A stretch of 64,000 nt of DNA from Hirsutella rhossiliensis. Lineage: Eukaryota > Ascomycota > Sordariomycetes > Hypocreales > Ophiocordycipitaceae. Positions 1 to 10,541 of the stretch are shown here, piece by piece; positions within the stretch are counted from its first letter, which is position 1, and each line of letters begins with the position of its first letter. Below the pieces are notes generated by a model. The model worked only from the letters and a program-made list of their open reading frames with translations, was not told the origin of the DNA and ran no database searches. The stretch lies in assembly GCF_020360975.1 (NCBI RefSeq), contig NW_025408674.1:2232001-2296000 (forward strand). Reading direction: 5' to 3'. Both the position numbers and the translations under genes were made by a program.

Positions 1-650
1 AGGAGGGCAGGGAAGGAAATAAACTGCCGAAATCTTCCTTTATTCGAGCAATTTATCCTTTACGGATAATTTATTAGATAGAAAGAGCTTATAGGGGTAT
101 ATTATATCCCTTTTTAAAGGAACTATTCCTTAGAGAGCTTCGAAATAAGCTACCGTTATAACTTCGAGTACGGAGGTAGAGCTATTAGCTCTTTTAAAAG
201 CGTTAAAAGAAGCGATTTTCCTTAGCCGGCTACTAATATCTTTACGACTATAAATTCCGTCCCCGTTAGCTATAGAATGCGATAATACGTAGACTATACG
301 GATTCTTACGGAGGAAAATAGCAAGCTATCGACCTAGCTACGGTATATCGATATCTACTAGTATTAGTTACGCTAAGAGGTCTAAAGGGGACTTATTTCC
401 GTCCGTTAGGTTCTAACAGCATTAATAAAAGCTAGCGGTCTTATAAAGCCCCTACTAAAGTAAAAGCTAGCTGTCTTTTTATAGTAAATTAGGCTAGAAG
501 ACGTTCGAGAGAAGCTATCCTTAGAAGCCCGCCTTAAGAGACTATAAGAGGAGCTAATAGCACGTAGGAGGAAGGAGACGTCTATAGCCGAAGAGAGGAA
601 TTAGGACTTATCTTAGAGGAGGGCCCCTAGCTTAATTAGGACTTATTCTT
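1..650 (+). pseudogene. RIP-decayed unidentified coding frame, 5' end outside window
   Basis: One plus-strand frame (codons starting at base 1) runs through the first 650 bases, interrupted only by TAA and TAG, as expected when CAA, CAG or TGG are hit by RIP. The conceptual product has mixed, protein-like composition, including stretches such as VDYTDSYGGK and LVTLRGLKG, but I recognise no family. It is probably the tail of a transposon protein that enters from the left. A 64-codon open frame on the opposite strand (130-324) is more likely its shadow. Frame choice is inferred from composition, since TGA is absent everywhere in this RIP-affected DNA and cannot help. Confidence 0.35.
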
Positions 651-738
651 CTTAAAGGCCCCCTTTTTAGGGACTTATCCTTAGAGAAGCCCCCCTTTCT
701 TATAGGACTTAATTTCCTCCTTAAGGCCCCTTTTCCTA
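601..738. repeat. Imperfect 33-37-bp tandem repeat, about four units
   Basis: Four units each begin with a variant of (T)AGGACTTAT and end in a run of C or T (near 601, 640, 671 and 703). They probably encoded a short repeated peptide in the decayed element to the left. The units have drifted by point change, not by length alone. Confidence 0.5.
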
Positions 739-1309
739 AAGTAGGTTTAAAAGAGCCCGGGCTAAAACCGGATTTCGAGTAGGGATAAGTATAGACTAAG
801 ACCTCCTTTATACGCTTACCGGCCTAGGTATTTAGCTTTACCCTTTCTATAAGGGCAGGCTATAGCTAAGGGGGTATATCGCGAAGCGTAGCTTAATTTC
901 GTAGTTCTTAGAGATATCCCTTAGCACGAGGGACCTAGGAAGCTAAAAAATAGGTTTTAAGGAAGGAGCTAAAAGGAGGTATAGAAAGGAGGGTAGGGGT
1001 AAGAGGGGAAGTAGAAGTAGCAATAGCTTCCTATAAAGGTAGCGAAAGATAAGACGGATATACCGGCAACGGCTAGAAACCAGGGGAAAAACTAGTAAAA
1101 AGCTCGGTAGTTAAAAGAATATTAGTAGCTTCTTTAAGCAGGATCTTCTTTATTAATCGAGATACTAGACGGGTATAAAGAGGGGCGTTAGATAGAGGAA
1201 AGAAGGACAATTAAGGCAATATAACAATCACTCCCCTACCTTTATTACTGCTCCCGTAAGAATTAAATCTCTCTGCCCTGCCTATCCGACCCCTTACTTC
1301 TAATTTCAC
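739..1309. other. RIP-affected DNA, no recognisable gene
   Basis: AT-rich, CpA/TpG-poor sequence without a convincing coding frame. A short motif, CTAAGGGGGTATATCGCG, near 857 recurs in variant form near 1529 and 1758, suggesting fragments of the same repeat family. The stretch 960-1120 is purine-rich. Confidence 0.4.
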
Positions 1310-1690
1310 CTTCGTGCATTTTAGCAATAGTCTTCGCGATAGTTATAAGCCCGGGAGGGGGTGGCAAACTACCCCCTATAACTTCCGGTGACTGCGCGTT
1401 GCGGGGTAATACCCGTAGATAGCCGTGTACCCCTCTCTCTCTTAGATTTCCCTAGGTAATGGGCGCGGTGCTTAGTGTTCGACTCCCGCGTCGTGGGCTT
1501 AGGTCTAGGAATCCCGGCGGAGCCGCGATCCCTAAGGGGGTGTGTCGGAAAACGCGGTTATTAGTTATATGTGTTAATTGCAGCGCACCTGTCGGAGCGC
1601 GTTCCAATTTTGCCTGCGTAGCGTAATAGTCTTCGCGATAATAGTTCGAGTCCCGCTAGCGTAATTAAGCGCGGTTTTAGTATAGGGCCT
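1310..1690. other. Island with little RIP, internal short repeats
   Basis: This stretch keeps TpG and CpA (for example GTGCAT, GGTGACTGCG, TGTGTTAATTGCAG) and is much more GC-rich than its surroundings. AATAGTCTTCGCGATA occurs twice (about 1326 and 1625). Two segments resemble a Pol III B box (GTTCGACTCCC near 1478, GTTCGAGTCCC near 1643), but neither folds into a tRNA by eye. It could be a short or single-copy relic that escaped RIP, or a SINE or LTR fragment. Confidence 0.4.
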
Positions 1691-1799
1691 ACCTATATAA
1701 AAATTTCCTTTATAGTCTAAGATATCTAGGTATCCTAGGACGAATTAACCTAGTATCCTTAAGGGGGTATATCGCGTATACTATATACGTTAATTAACG

Positions 1800-3188
1800 C
1801 TATTGCTTATATTTAATAAGCGGATATATCTTTTTCGTAATAATAGTATATAGTTTAACTAAGAAGTTTATACTTTAGTTCCTATCTATTAGTAGCGTTT
1901 AGGTAATTTTTACCTTTTAAGGCTAGTACTTAGTAGGTTTTCTTTTCCTTATAACGTTATCTATATTCTTTAAAGTAATATCTAAGTTTCCTATAGTTAA
2001 AATACTTTCCTTTACTTTTCTATATTATATTTAGATCTATCTTACCTAGGTTAGTTATATAAGTATAGGTAATAAGAGTTTCGCGCTTTTTTTTATAGTT
2101 AGTATATTAGTTAAAATTATTCTTATAAAAAGGGTTCTAGTTTCCTCTTCCTTATTTCTTTTCTTAATATTATATATACTATTTATTATCGATTTATACT
2201 ACTATAGTAATATAGTCTAAGAGGTTATTAAGTTAATTTTCCTTATAAAGCTCGTCCTTAACTTCTTCTTTAAGCTTATTATAGAATAGTAATATAAGAG
2301 GTTTATCGTCCTAATTAAGTTTTAAGGTAACTTAATAGAACTTTATAGTATAATCCGATACTAAGATCCTTTATTAAAGTTCTTAAAGTTTTTATTTAGC
2401 TTCTTATTTTTTATTAGTTATTTTAAATACCTTTATAATAGCTTCTTTAAATCCTTAGAAACTAATAAAGACTTTATCTATCTTATTATCTTATTACGCT
2501 AGTTAATTATTAAGAAAATCCCTTATAATAGGTCTAAACTAAGTAAATACTATTTTAAATAAATAATTTCCTATATAAAGTACCTTTTTAACTAGGTCTA
2601 AGAGTTTAATAAGGTAAAACTAATAGTAGGCCTTAAGTTAGGTAAGAAAGTCTTAAAGCGTACTATAAGTACCGTTAAATAGTCCTAGCTATTTTAGTTT
2701 AATTACTTTTTTAAGGTCCTTAACTTATTTATTACTTCCTTTATTCTTAAGTAACTATACCTTATATTAAAGGGTAATAATCTCGCGTATTATATCCTAA
2801 GGCAATATAGTAGCTCTAGAGTTAGTTAATCTAGCTTATTATATAAGTATATTAATAGTTATAATATTACTTAAAGTAACGTAGTATTATACTAAATAAG
2901 AGCTTTTAATATATAACGACTAGTATTATTCTTAAGGGATAAACCTATCGAGGGGTTTATATTAATAGATATAATAAGGCGTAGTCTAACTAATAATAAG
3001 TATATTATATTAGTAATAAGTTAAACGTTATAGACTATAGACTATAACTAAGTAATTAAAATTAAAGATAGAATTATAAGAAAGATTTATATTAAAAGCT
3101 AGAGAGCTATTTATTTAAAGGAGTAAAAGTAAGTAGCTATATATACTTATAGAGACTATCCTTAGATCGCGGTCCTAGCTATAATCCC
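1800..3188 (-). mobile_element. Truncated gypsy-3 relative: gag region plus partial LTR
   Basis: From about 1848 the sequence follows gypsy-3 at 43266-44590 base for base apart from C/T and G/A differences. It covers that element's gag end and then the first 255 of its 438 LTR bases (2934-3188). Homology stops abruptly at 3188, where the chromovirus relic begins. Most differences put TA here where the 44-kb copy has CG or CA, so this copy is older or more heavily mutated. Orientation is inferred from gypsy-3, whose gag reads on the minus strand. Confidence 0.8.
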
Positions 3189-3419
3189 TTTTATAGCTTA
3201 CTATAGCTTACTTATAAGCTATACTCCTAAGTAGTAATCGATTTATATAAAGCTTACTTAGCTTATATATACTTTAGGTAAGCTATGCTTAAGTAACTTC
3301 TTATCCTAACTATTATTCCGAGCCGCCTTATTATATAAACGTAGCTAGCTCTCTTATAGCCCGCTAACTATAGTTATAATAAGTACTAAGTACTAGAGTT
3401 TAAGCCTAGTAATTAAGTA

Positions 3420-3806
3420 TAGCTTTAGCTAAGGAAAGGATATAGTATAGCTAATAAATAAGTAGCGAAGTTAAAGGAACGCTATATAAGACCGTTTAAA
3501 GTCTATAAATAGACTAGCTATCTAGCCTACCGCCTTAACCTAGCTATATCCTTAAATATCTATAACGTTATTTCTATTATATAGCTATAGCTAGCTAAAC
3601 GACTAAACGCCTAACCTAGACTAGAACTTAATACTAACTACTAAGAAGTTAAAAGAATCCTTAACTTTAAAACTTATAAATATAGTTTAGGGACCGCTTA
3701 TATAAAATACCTTATTAGCTAGAAAGGCTAGCTAAGTAGCTATAATTCCTAGGTAGCCGCTAAGGATATCGTCGCCGAAGACCTTATTAAAGAATTTAAT
3801 ATATAG
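3420..3806 (+). pseudogene. Chromovirus integrase C-terminus with chromodomain (decayed)
   Basis: The plus strand encodes the tail of a Ty3/gypsy chromovirus Pol. A GKD-IV-(W)L segment sits near 3433. From 3465 a GPY/F-like module follows (RYI-RPFKVYK, then AYRLNL and NVISI). A chromodomain comes next, with KYLIS(W)KG(W) and a final DLIKEF before a stop at 3804. Bracketed Trp are TAG codons, as RIP of TGG would give. A one-base frame change lies near 3460. The chromodomain in this family binds methylated histone H3 and steers integration to heterochromatin. The rest of the element is missing on the left and not recognisable on the right. Confidence 0.75.
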
Positions 3807-4020
3807 TAAGGAGCATTATAAGGTTATATTACTTATACTTAAAAACTCTATACGCGCGCTTTATAATAGTATAAGCCGCTATAGCTAAGGGAGAAATAAT
3901 AATATATAGTATATACTATTACTATTTATTCTCTTAAAAGTCTAAGGATAGGTTAACTAGCTAATAAGTATTAATTATCCGCTTATAGCGAATAGTAATC
4001 TAATTTTATATTTTAGTACT

Positions 4021-4527
4021 TATATTTATTTTTATTTTAGGAACCCGATTTCCCTATCCTTTTATACTCCCTTTTCTATACTAAACCGCGCCCTTCTTAT
4101 ACCTATATTTAAGGTTCTTACTATTTAGAGCTATAAGTATTATAGTAAGGACCTAGTATTTCGCTAGTATTTCTCTAACTAAATCTACTACTAACTACTA
4201 CGCTTAAGCCTTAAGGGATTCCGCTAAGTAGTTTAATTATATAAGAATAAGGTAGAGCTCCTTTATAACCTTAAGTTTAATATAGCCGCTTTTACTAAGT
4301 AGAAATAAGATAATTATAGTATATAATCTAACTACTATAACCTCTTAACTAAAGAAAGATATAATCTTAATATAAGCTTAGTAAAAAATAGTATATACTA
4401 TACCCCTTTATCTCTTCCTTTATTTAAAGCCTATAACCTACGCGAACGTAACTAGCTATACTTTTCTATACCTTATAGCGCTACTACTTATTATATTACT
4501 ACTATAACTCTTATAATTACCTAAACT
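4021..4527 (+). pseudogene. Unidentified coding sequence, left part, split by the copia element
   Basis: A plus-strand frame (codons at 4021, 4024 and so on) is broken only by TAA/TAG and has protein-like composition, for example LRLSLKGFR and LSLPLFKAYNLRER. It runs straight into the Ty1/copia insertion. If the copia element and one AAACT duplication are removed, the frame continues without shift at 10539, which strongly suggests one former gene. I recognise no domain. It has no visible start codon because ATG is largely destroyed by RIP. Confidence 0.5.
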
Positions 4528-5095
4528 TCTTAAGGTATATAAGCAAAAGCGGAATTTTAGGATATTAAGGAATTACGTAAGACTACGTAATAGAGGGGAA
4601 GAAGGAGTATAAGGTAGGATTTTCAACGGAATTTATTGGTAGTGTATTAGTGTGTAGAAGAGGTGTTAAAGTTAATAATCCTCTATCTATCTACTAGCGG
4701 ACATGCTGTCTTATATAAACAATTGTAGCTAAACGGAAGAACCTTTCGGGACTAGATTTAGGCTGCTATATAGCCCTAAGACTAGGGAATTCCGTGATAT
4801 CTCGAGTAAATCTAGAAGTGTCTTGGTTCTACTGATATTCGTGTTTAGAGGAGGTTAGTCGTGCCGGTGTTCTTAAGAGGTCTTAGCTAGCATTCTAAGC
4901 TAGCTCTGTTCCTTCGATTCCCGATTGTACGATAACCGGCAACCCGTTTAATGTATAATAACATGCAAAATAACGAGCGATTCTTACTCTATAGGATGAG
5001 ATTTTATCTATAATTAATATACTACGTATTAGCTTATATAATCGGAAGAGTATATTATAGCTGCTTTATTTATAGTAGGAACACCGTTCCTTATA
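4528..5095 (-). repeat. Copia 3' LTR
   Basis: 568 bases matching 9969-10536 with few, mostly C/T or G/A differences. The minus-strand start TATAAGGAACGG is a RIP form of TGTAAGG. The left neighbour AAACT is the target duplication. Confidence 0.95.
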
Positions 5096-5543
5096 GCCTC
5101 CTTAAGAGTAGATTTATATACTCTTTACTAATTTATTTATAGTAGTATATATATAGGGTAAAAACCTAATATAGGAAAACTATTCTTATACCTTAATAGG
5201 ATATATAAAACCTATTCTTTCTTAGGAAAAAATCCTTAGGTATATACTAATAGAAAAACCTATAGTAGGAAAAATCTATAGTTATAATAATTATTTATAG
5301 GATAACCTTATATAAGGTAAAACCTATTATTGCTAGGAAAATCTTAATAGATAAAAACCTAGTAAATATTTCTCTAGGAAACCTAAAAGGAAAAACCTAG
5401 TAGGGAAAGATATAGAAAGTATAAGAAATATCTAAAAACCCCTTTTAATTGCTTAGGAACTTATATTAAGGATAGACCGTCTCTAAATTTATAGAGTAAT
5501 CTAGGTCTTAATTCCTTCGTAAAAATATCAGCTATATTATCTT

Positions 5544-5744
5544 CTAATTAATATAAAAAACTCTAATTTCCCCTTCTCTTATACTAGTTCTAGTATAGTA
5601 ATAGGCTAATCTTATATGCTTAGACCTTTTATAAAATTCCGGATTTTCTGCTAATTTAATAGCAGCAGTGTTATCCGTTAAAATAGGAGGTATAGTATTA
5701 GGAATCTTAATAGATAGATCCTTCGTAATATTTTTAAAAAGCAT
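5544..5744 (-). pseudogene. Copia RNase H fragment
   Basis: A 66-codon open stretch contains LTDNTAAIKLAENPEFYKRS followed by KHIRLAYYYTR. This matches the copia RNase H signature D-N-x-(S/A)-A-I-x-L-A-x-N-P, then the K-H-I segment. In this family RNase H removes RNA from the RNA-DNA hybrid during reverse transcription. Frames on both sides are closed by RIP stops. Two of the three Tyr in the YYY run near the end are probably old His codons (CAY to TAY). Confidence 0.9.
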
Positions 5745-6299
5745 ATTTAAATAAACAGCTTCTTTATTTGCCTCTATAAGGCTAATATACTCTGCTTCGT
5801 AGGTAGAAAGGGCAACGGCTTTCTGCTTAGAGCAAGCCTAGCTTATTATATTATTATATATATAAAAACAGTAACCGGAAAAGGATTTTCCGTCCGTTAA
5901 ATCCGACGCCTAGCTAGAGTTAGTAAAACCCTTATATATAGATAGGTAAAAGGGATATTGCAATTATATTTAATCTTTAGGCTAGGGAATTTATTTAAAT
6001 ATTTCTAAATTATATTTAAAGCCTTAAAATACGTCTAATCGGGCTTAGCCGCGAATCTAGCATAGGAAATTATAGAATATAAGATATCTAGCCTAGTAAA
6101 TAAGGCTAAGTATAATAGAGATCCTATTTCTTTCTGAAATTGCAATATATCTTCCTTAGAAGGTAATTCCTTTGCTTTTATAAGCTTAAAGCCTACTATA
6201 GCGGGTAAATTCGAAGTTCCTAAACCTTCTTTATTAAATTCCTTTAATTTATTTAAGGTATAATTTTCTTAGGATATATATAGCTCTTTATTTTCTCGG

Positions 6300-7380
6300 T
6301 TTATTATAATATTTAGACCTAAGAAGTCTTTTATATCTCCTAAGATAGTAAAATCTAGGAATTTAGATAATTCTTTAAATAATCTTTCTTCTATTATAGA
6401 TTTAGAGGCCCTACTATAAGAAAGTCGTCGACGTAAATTGCTAAGGCTATACTATAGTCCTTATTTATAAATACTCCTTTATCTATTAAAAGAGGAAGAA
6501 ATCCGAGATTATTTAGTATAATTTTTAAATGATTATACTAAAGCTTAGGACTTTGTTTTAGGCTATATAATGCTTTCTTTAGCTTTGCTTTAATTTAACC
6601 GGTTTTATATAGGTCTAGGAATTTAGTTAATTTAATTCCTTTAGCTCTATAAGCTAATCTATATCTTAAATAATATTCTTTAAGAGCGTATTCTTCGTAG
6701 CCTATAGGAAGATCGATATTTACTTCGCTATCTATATCGGTATATATAAAGGCATTTGTTATATCTATTTATAAAGCTTCGAATTCGTAGATAATAGCTA
6801 AAATAAGTAGAATTCTAATAGATTTAGGTCTAGCCGTAGTCGAGAAGGTATCTAAGAAATCTAAGCTATAGATCTGCTTAAATCCCTATATTACGAAACG
6901 GGCTTTATATTTTATTATATTATTTTGACTATCCTTCTTAATAGTATAGACCTAGCGGCCTCCTATAGCCTCCCTATCCCTAGGGAGGTAGGAAAATTCC
7001 TAAGTTTTATATTTAATTAGCTAGATAATTTCCTTAATTATAGTATCTTTCTAAAATGCTATTTCAGGGCTATTTATTGCCTGTTTATAGGTCTTTAGAA
7101 TTTTTAGATCCTGATTTTCTATACTAGCTAGAATTAACTCTATAAAATCGCAGTTTAGAAATAAATTAACGTTAGGGTATTCGATATAGTTAGAATCGAA
7201 CCCTTCCGGCTTCTTAGGTAATTCTACTACTATTTTACTAGTAGTAGGAATAGGATCGTTATTTAGAGACTCTTCTTCTATAGAGGGCGAGGGACTTTTA
7301 TCTCTAGGTTCTCTAGTAGCTTCCTCTATAGGGATATAGCTTTCTAGCTTATCTTTATTCGGAATAAATTAAAATCAAAG
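6300..7380 (-). pseudogene. Copia reverse transcriptase region
   Basis: The catalytic YVDD box is intact at 6424-6435 (minus strand, ALAIYVDDF context). Upstream frames are broken by TAA/TAG. The position between integrase and RNase H fits copia order. The domain copies the RNA genome into cDNA. Limits are approximate because the frame is interrupted many times. Confidence 0.85.
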
Positions 7381-7706
7381 GTATTATTACTACTAGAGAT
7401 TTCTAGATTTTTATAAATTTATTTTCTAGTATAGTAATATCTCTAGAGATAGTAATCTTTCTCTTAGAAAATCCTAGATTTTATATGCATTTTCTAAATA
7501 GCCTACTATTATTCCTTAAAAGCTCTATTATCTAGCTTATCTTTAGGGTCTTTATTCTTATAATATATAAGGCTTCCAAAGGTCTTAATTTTATTTAAGG
7601 TCTCGAAGGGTAGTATTATATTATCCTCTTTTCTATAGGACTTTTAAATCCTATCGAAATGCGGTGATCTATTATATAAATAGGTAGCTATTAAAACAGC
7701 TTCTCC

Positions 7707-8054
7707 TTATAGATATTTAGGAAGCCTAGCAGTAAATAAAAGAGCTCGTACTTTTTCTAATATAGTACGATTTATTCTTTCTATTCTACCGTTAGATTCC
7801 GGCGTCCTAGGAGGACTAGAATTAAAGGTAATTCCTTCTTTTTCGTAATAGAGCTTTATTTTATATATAAATTCTTTAGCATTATTAGAAAATGCTTCTC
7901 TAATCCTAGTATTTTTAGGGTTATTTTCTACCCTATTTTTAAATTCTAGGAACCTATCTAAACTTCTCCTTTTTCGAAGAAGGTATATTTCTAGATATCG
8001 GGTTCCTACGTCTAGGAAAGAAATATAATAGTAATATTTATTATAAGTAGGCAC
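7707..8054 (-). pseudogene. Copia integrase core fragment
   Basis: A 115-codon open stretch carries the copia integrase pattern: an FLDVGTRY segment where the family has a catalytic Asp, then SNNAKEF in place of the usual S-D-N-G-G-E-F, then SPPRTPESNGRIERINRT with the catalytic Glu. One catalytic Asp is now Asn (GAY to AAY). Integrase joins the cDNA to host DNA; this one would be dead. Confidence 0.9.
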
Positions 8055-8583
8055 TTTAATTAGCCCCTAAATATCTAATACTATTTTTTCTAAATAAGAA
8101 TAAGACTTATACGAAGGTTGTTTATTAACCTTATTCGTTGCTTTTACTTTAATATATATTTCGCATTGCCTTATTTTATTTTCCTCTTCTAGAGGCATTT
8201 TTATATCCTTATTATATCTTTTTAATATTTCTAAAATAGCCCTACTATTTATATGCCCTAAGCGTAAGTGCTAAGTATAAAAATCTATATCCTTTGCTTT
8301 TAAAGACGTAATAAGGATTAATTAGCTTTCTAATAAAGGTTCTATAGGAATATAATATAATTTATTTCTAAGAAATCCTTTAGTAAGGACCTTAGCCTTA
8401 TTATTTAATAAAGGACTTTATTTCCTCCTATTAAGGCATAGGTATTATTAAAATAAGATTAGGATAGTATATTTACCCTAATTCGGGTATATAAAAGCAG
8501 TCTCGAAGGATATACCTTTTCTCTTATCGGAACTTAAATACTAAGTCCCCCTTTCCTTTTACTAATATAAAGGAAGCTTTTCC

Positions 8584-8850
8584 CTAGCAAACTTTAGACT
8601 TAATTTCTTTATAGTTAATAAGGAAATTCTTATTAGATACTATATGCCTAGTAGCTCCGGTATTATATATAAAATTAAAGATCCTTTTATTCTTATAACT
8701 AGGAAATCCTCCTTCTCTTGCCTTTAAAACTAATTCCTTTATTCTAGGAATCGAGGCTTCTAAAGGTCTTAAAAGAGAGTCTTTATTAGCTTCTACTATA
8801 GGGGTATTTATAGAGGTTAAAATTACCTCTAAATCCTTAGACGTTTGCAT
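8584..8850 (-). pseudogene. Copia protease region
   Basis: An 88-codon open stretch contains YNTGATRHIVSNKNF, the retroviral-type aspartic protease motif D-T-G-A-(S/T) with the catalytic Asp changed to Asn (codon 8662-8664). The protease would cut the Gag-Pol polyprotein. Confidence 0.9.
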
Positions 8851-9119
8851 AGGGGTCGGAGCCCTAGAAAGGTCTATAAGGTCGATATCTAGGTCTATAT
8901 TTTCTTGAAGCTATATTTAAGACCTTATTACTATCTTTCGAATCGGACTCTAGCTCGGTAATTCAGCCTTCCTTCTTTATTAGTAGTAGAAATGCTACTA
9001 GAGGATTTCTTCCTAGAGGAAGAAGAAGAAGAAGATTTTCTCTTCTTAGAAATTCGAGTCCTATCGTCCCTTTTCCTTTATTTAATACCTAATAAGCGGG
9101 AGCCTTATTCGGGTGTAAT

Positions 9120-9180
9120 TTATAGCAATTTACTATAAAATGCCCTGGTTTTTTGCATTCCTTATAATAAGGAGTATCCG
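9120..9180 (-). pseudogene. Copia Gag CCHC zinc knuckle
   Basis: Minus-strand codons read YYKECKKPGHFIVNC. This is C-x2-C-x4-H-x4-C with the first Cys changed to Tyr (TGT to TAT), the RIP signature. In Gag this knuckle binds the element RNA. Confidence 0.85.
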
Positions 9181-9299
9181 TAGAATTTCTATGGGATTTC
9201 CAAGGCTTCCTTTATATTAGGAAGGCTTTCTCCGAAGATTCATCTATATCCTCTATTCTTCTAGCTTCGTCTAAAAGACTAGCTGTTAGGGATTCGAGG

Positions 9300-9790
9300 G
9301 TAAACGCCGTAGAATTATACCTAAGGATCTATGTAATATTTATAATATAGCTTCTAAATTCCTTATTAAGGCAATTAAGAATCCATGCTATAAGGATAAC
9401 TTCTAGAATTTCTATATTATAGGATTTTAAATCCTCGTAGATTTCTTTTACCTTATAAAGGTATTTCTCTAAATTAGAGCCGAGGACTAAGATTAAAGAC
9501 CTGCTTTATAAGCAAATAATTCGACGAGAAATTCGACGGATTATATAGCTTTATAAGCTTATCCTAAGCAGCTTTAGCATTTATTAAATGCTTAATTTAC
9601 ATTAAAGGGCTATCTTCGACTCGAAGAAAAATCTAAGATAAAGCTTCTATAGTCTTTATATAATTTTCTTGCTCTAAGGTAGCGATAAGCTTTTCCTTAG
9701 TAAGGATAGCTCTCATCCTCGTAGTCTAAAGAGTATAATTTAAATTTCCCTTAAGTTTAGAGAATTTATATTCTTTCTGTCTACCTATTT
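9300..9790 (-). pseudogene. Copia Gag N-terminal region
   Basis: Minus-strand frames encode a copia-type Gag: KEKLIATLEQENYIKTIEAL, then AA(W)DKLIKLYNPSNF, with TAG in place of Trp. Gag forms the virus-like particle. A 92-codon open stretch (9726-10004) begins in the LTR and covers the leader and probable Gag N-terminus. Its first part, inside the LTR, is unlikely to be translated. Confidence 0.75.
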
Positions 9791-9946
9791 TATATAAATT
9801 CGGTATTATTTCGTTCGTAGGGATCGAGAAGTCTAGGCGGGAGTTTAAGAGCGTAGGAAGGTAAAAGAAGGGGAATTTCGAAAGGAATTTTAATTGAATA
9901 TTTCGACGAGGAATTTCAAAGGTATAAGTAGTTGATTTCCTTAAAA

Positions 9947-9968
9947 GGAGCAAGCCGGGCTTATAACC
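9947..9968 (-). promoter_or_regulatory. Primer-binding site resembling half of initiator tRNA-Met
   Basis: Directly inside the 5' LTR the minus strand reads GGTTATAAGCCCGGC and continues for seven more bases. GGTTAT(G)AGCCC is the complement of the anticodon stem-loop of fungal initiator tRNA-Met; the one changed base is a G-to-A RIP change. Drosophila copia and yeast Ty5 are known to be primed by such an internally cut tRNA half. Confidence 0.7.
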
Positions 9969-10536
9969 TCTTAAGGTATATAAGCAAAAGCGGAATTTTA
10001 GCAAATCAAGGAATCACGTAAGACTACGTGATAGAGGGGAAGAAGGAGTATAAGGTAGGATTTTCAACGGAATTTATTAGTAGTGTATTAGTGTGTAGAA
10101 GAGGTATTAAAGTTAATAATCCTCTATCTATCTACTAGCGGACATGCTGTCTTATATAGACAATTGTAGCTAAACGGAAGAACCTTTCGGGACTAGATTT
10201 AGGCTGCCGTATAGCCCTAAGACTAGGGAATTCCGTGATATCTCGAGTGAATCTAGAAGTGTCTTGGTTCCACTGATATTCGTGTTTAGAGGAGGTTGGT
10301 CGTGCCGGTGTTCTTAAGAGGTCTTAGCTAGCATTCTAAGCTAGCTCTGTTCCTTCGATTCCCGATTGTACGATAACCGGCAACCCGTTTAATATATAAT
10401 AATATGCAAAATAACGAGCGATTCTTGCTCTATAGGATAACATTTTGTCTATAATTAATATACTACGTATTAGCTTATATAATCGGGAGAGTATATTATA
10501 GCTGCTTTATTTATAGTAGGAACACCGTTCCTTATA
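9969..10536 (-). repeat. Copia 5' LTR
   Basis: 568 bases, partner of 4528-5095. It should hold the minus-strand promoter and polyadenylation signals. The right neighbour AAACT (10537-10541) repeats 4523-4527. Confidence 0.95.
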
Positions 10537-10541
10537 AAACT

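Larger units (their letters stand above)
4528..10536 (-). mobile_element. Complete Ty1/copia LTR retrotransposon (RIP-inactivated)
   Basis: Two 568-bp LTRs (4528-5095 and 9969-10536) enclose a minus-strand gag-pol in the Pseudoviridae order gag, protease, integrase, reverse transcriptase, RNase H. The flanking AAACT (4523-4527 and 10537-10541) is a perfect 5-bp target-site duplication. A half-tRNA-like primer site follows the 5' LTR. Many frames are closed by TAA/TAG and catalytic Asp codons are changed, so the element cannot move by itself. It is nevertheless less degraded than most of the window: the LTRs keep several TG and CA dinucleotides, and several open stretches of 66-115 codons survive. 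It landed inside an older decayed coding sequence. Confidence 0.95.

Noticed and set aside
1478..1660. tRNA genes suggested by GTTCGACTCCC and GTTCGAGTCCC
   Set aside because: No acceptor stem, D arm or paired T stem could be built around either motif.
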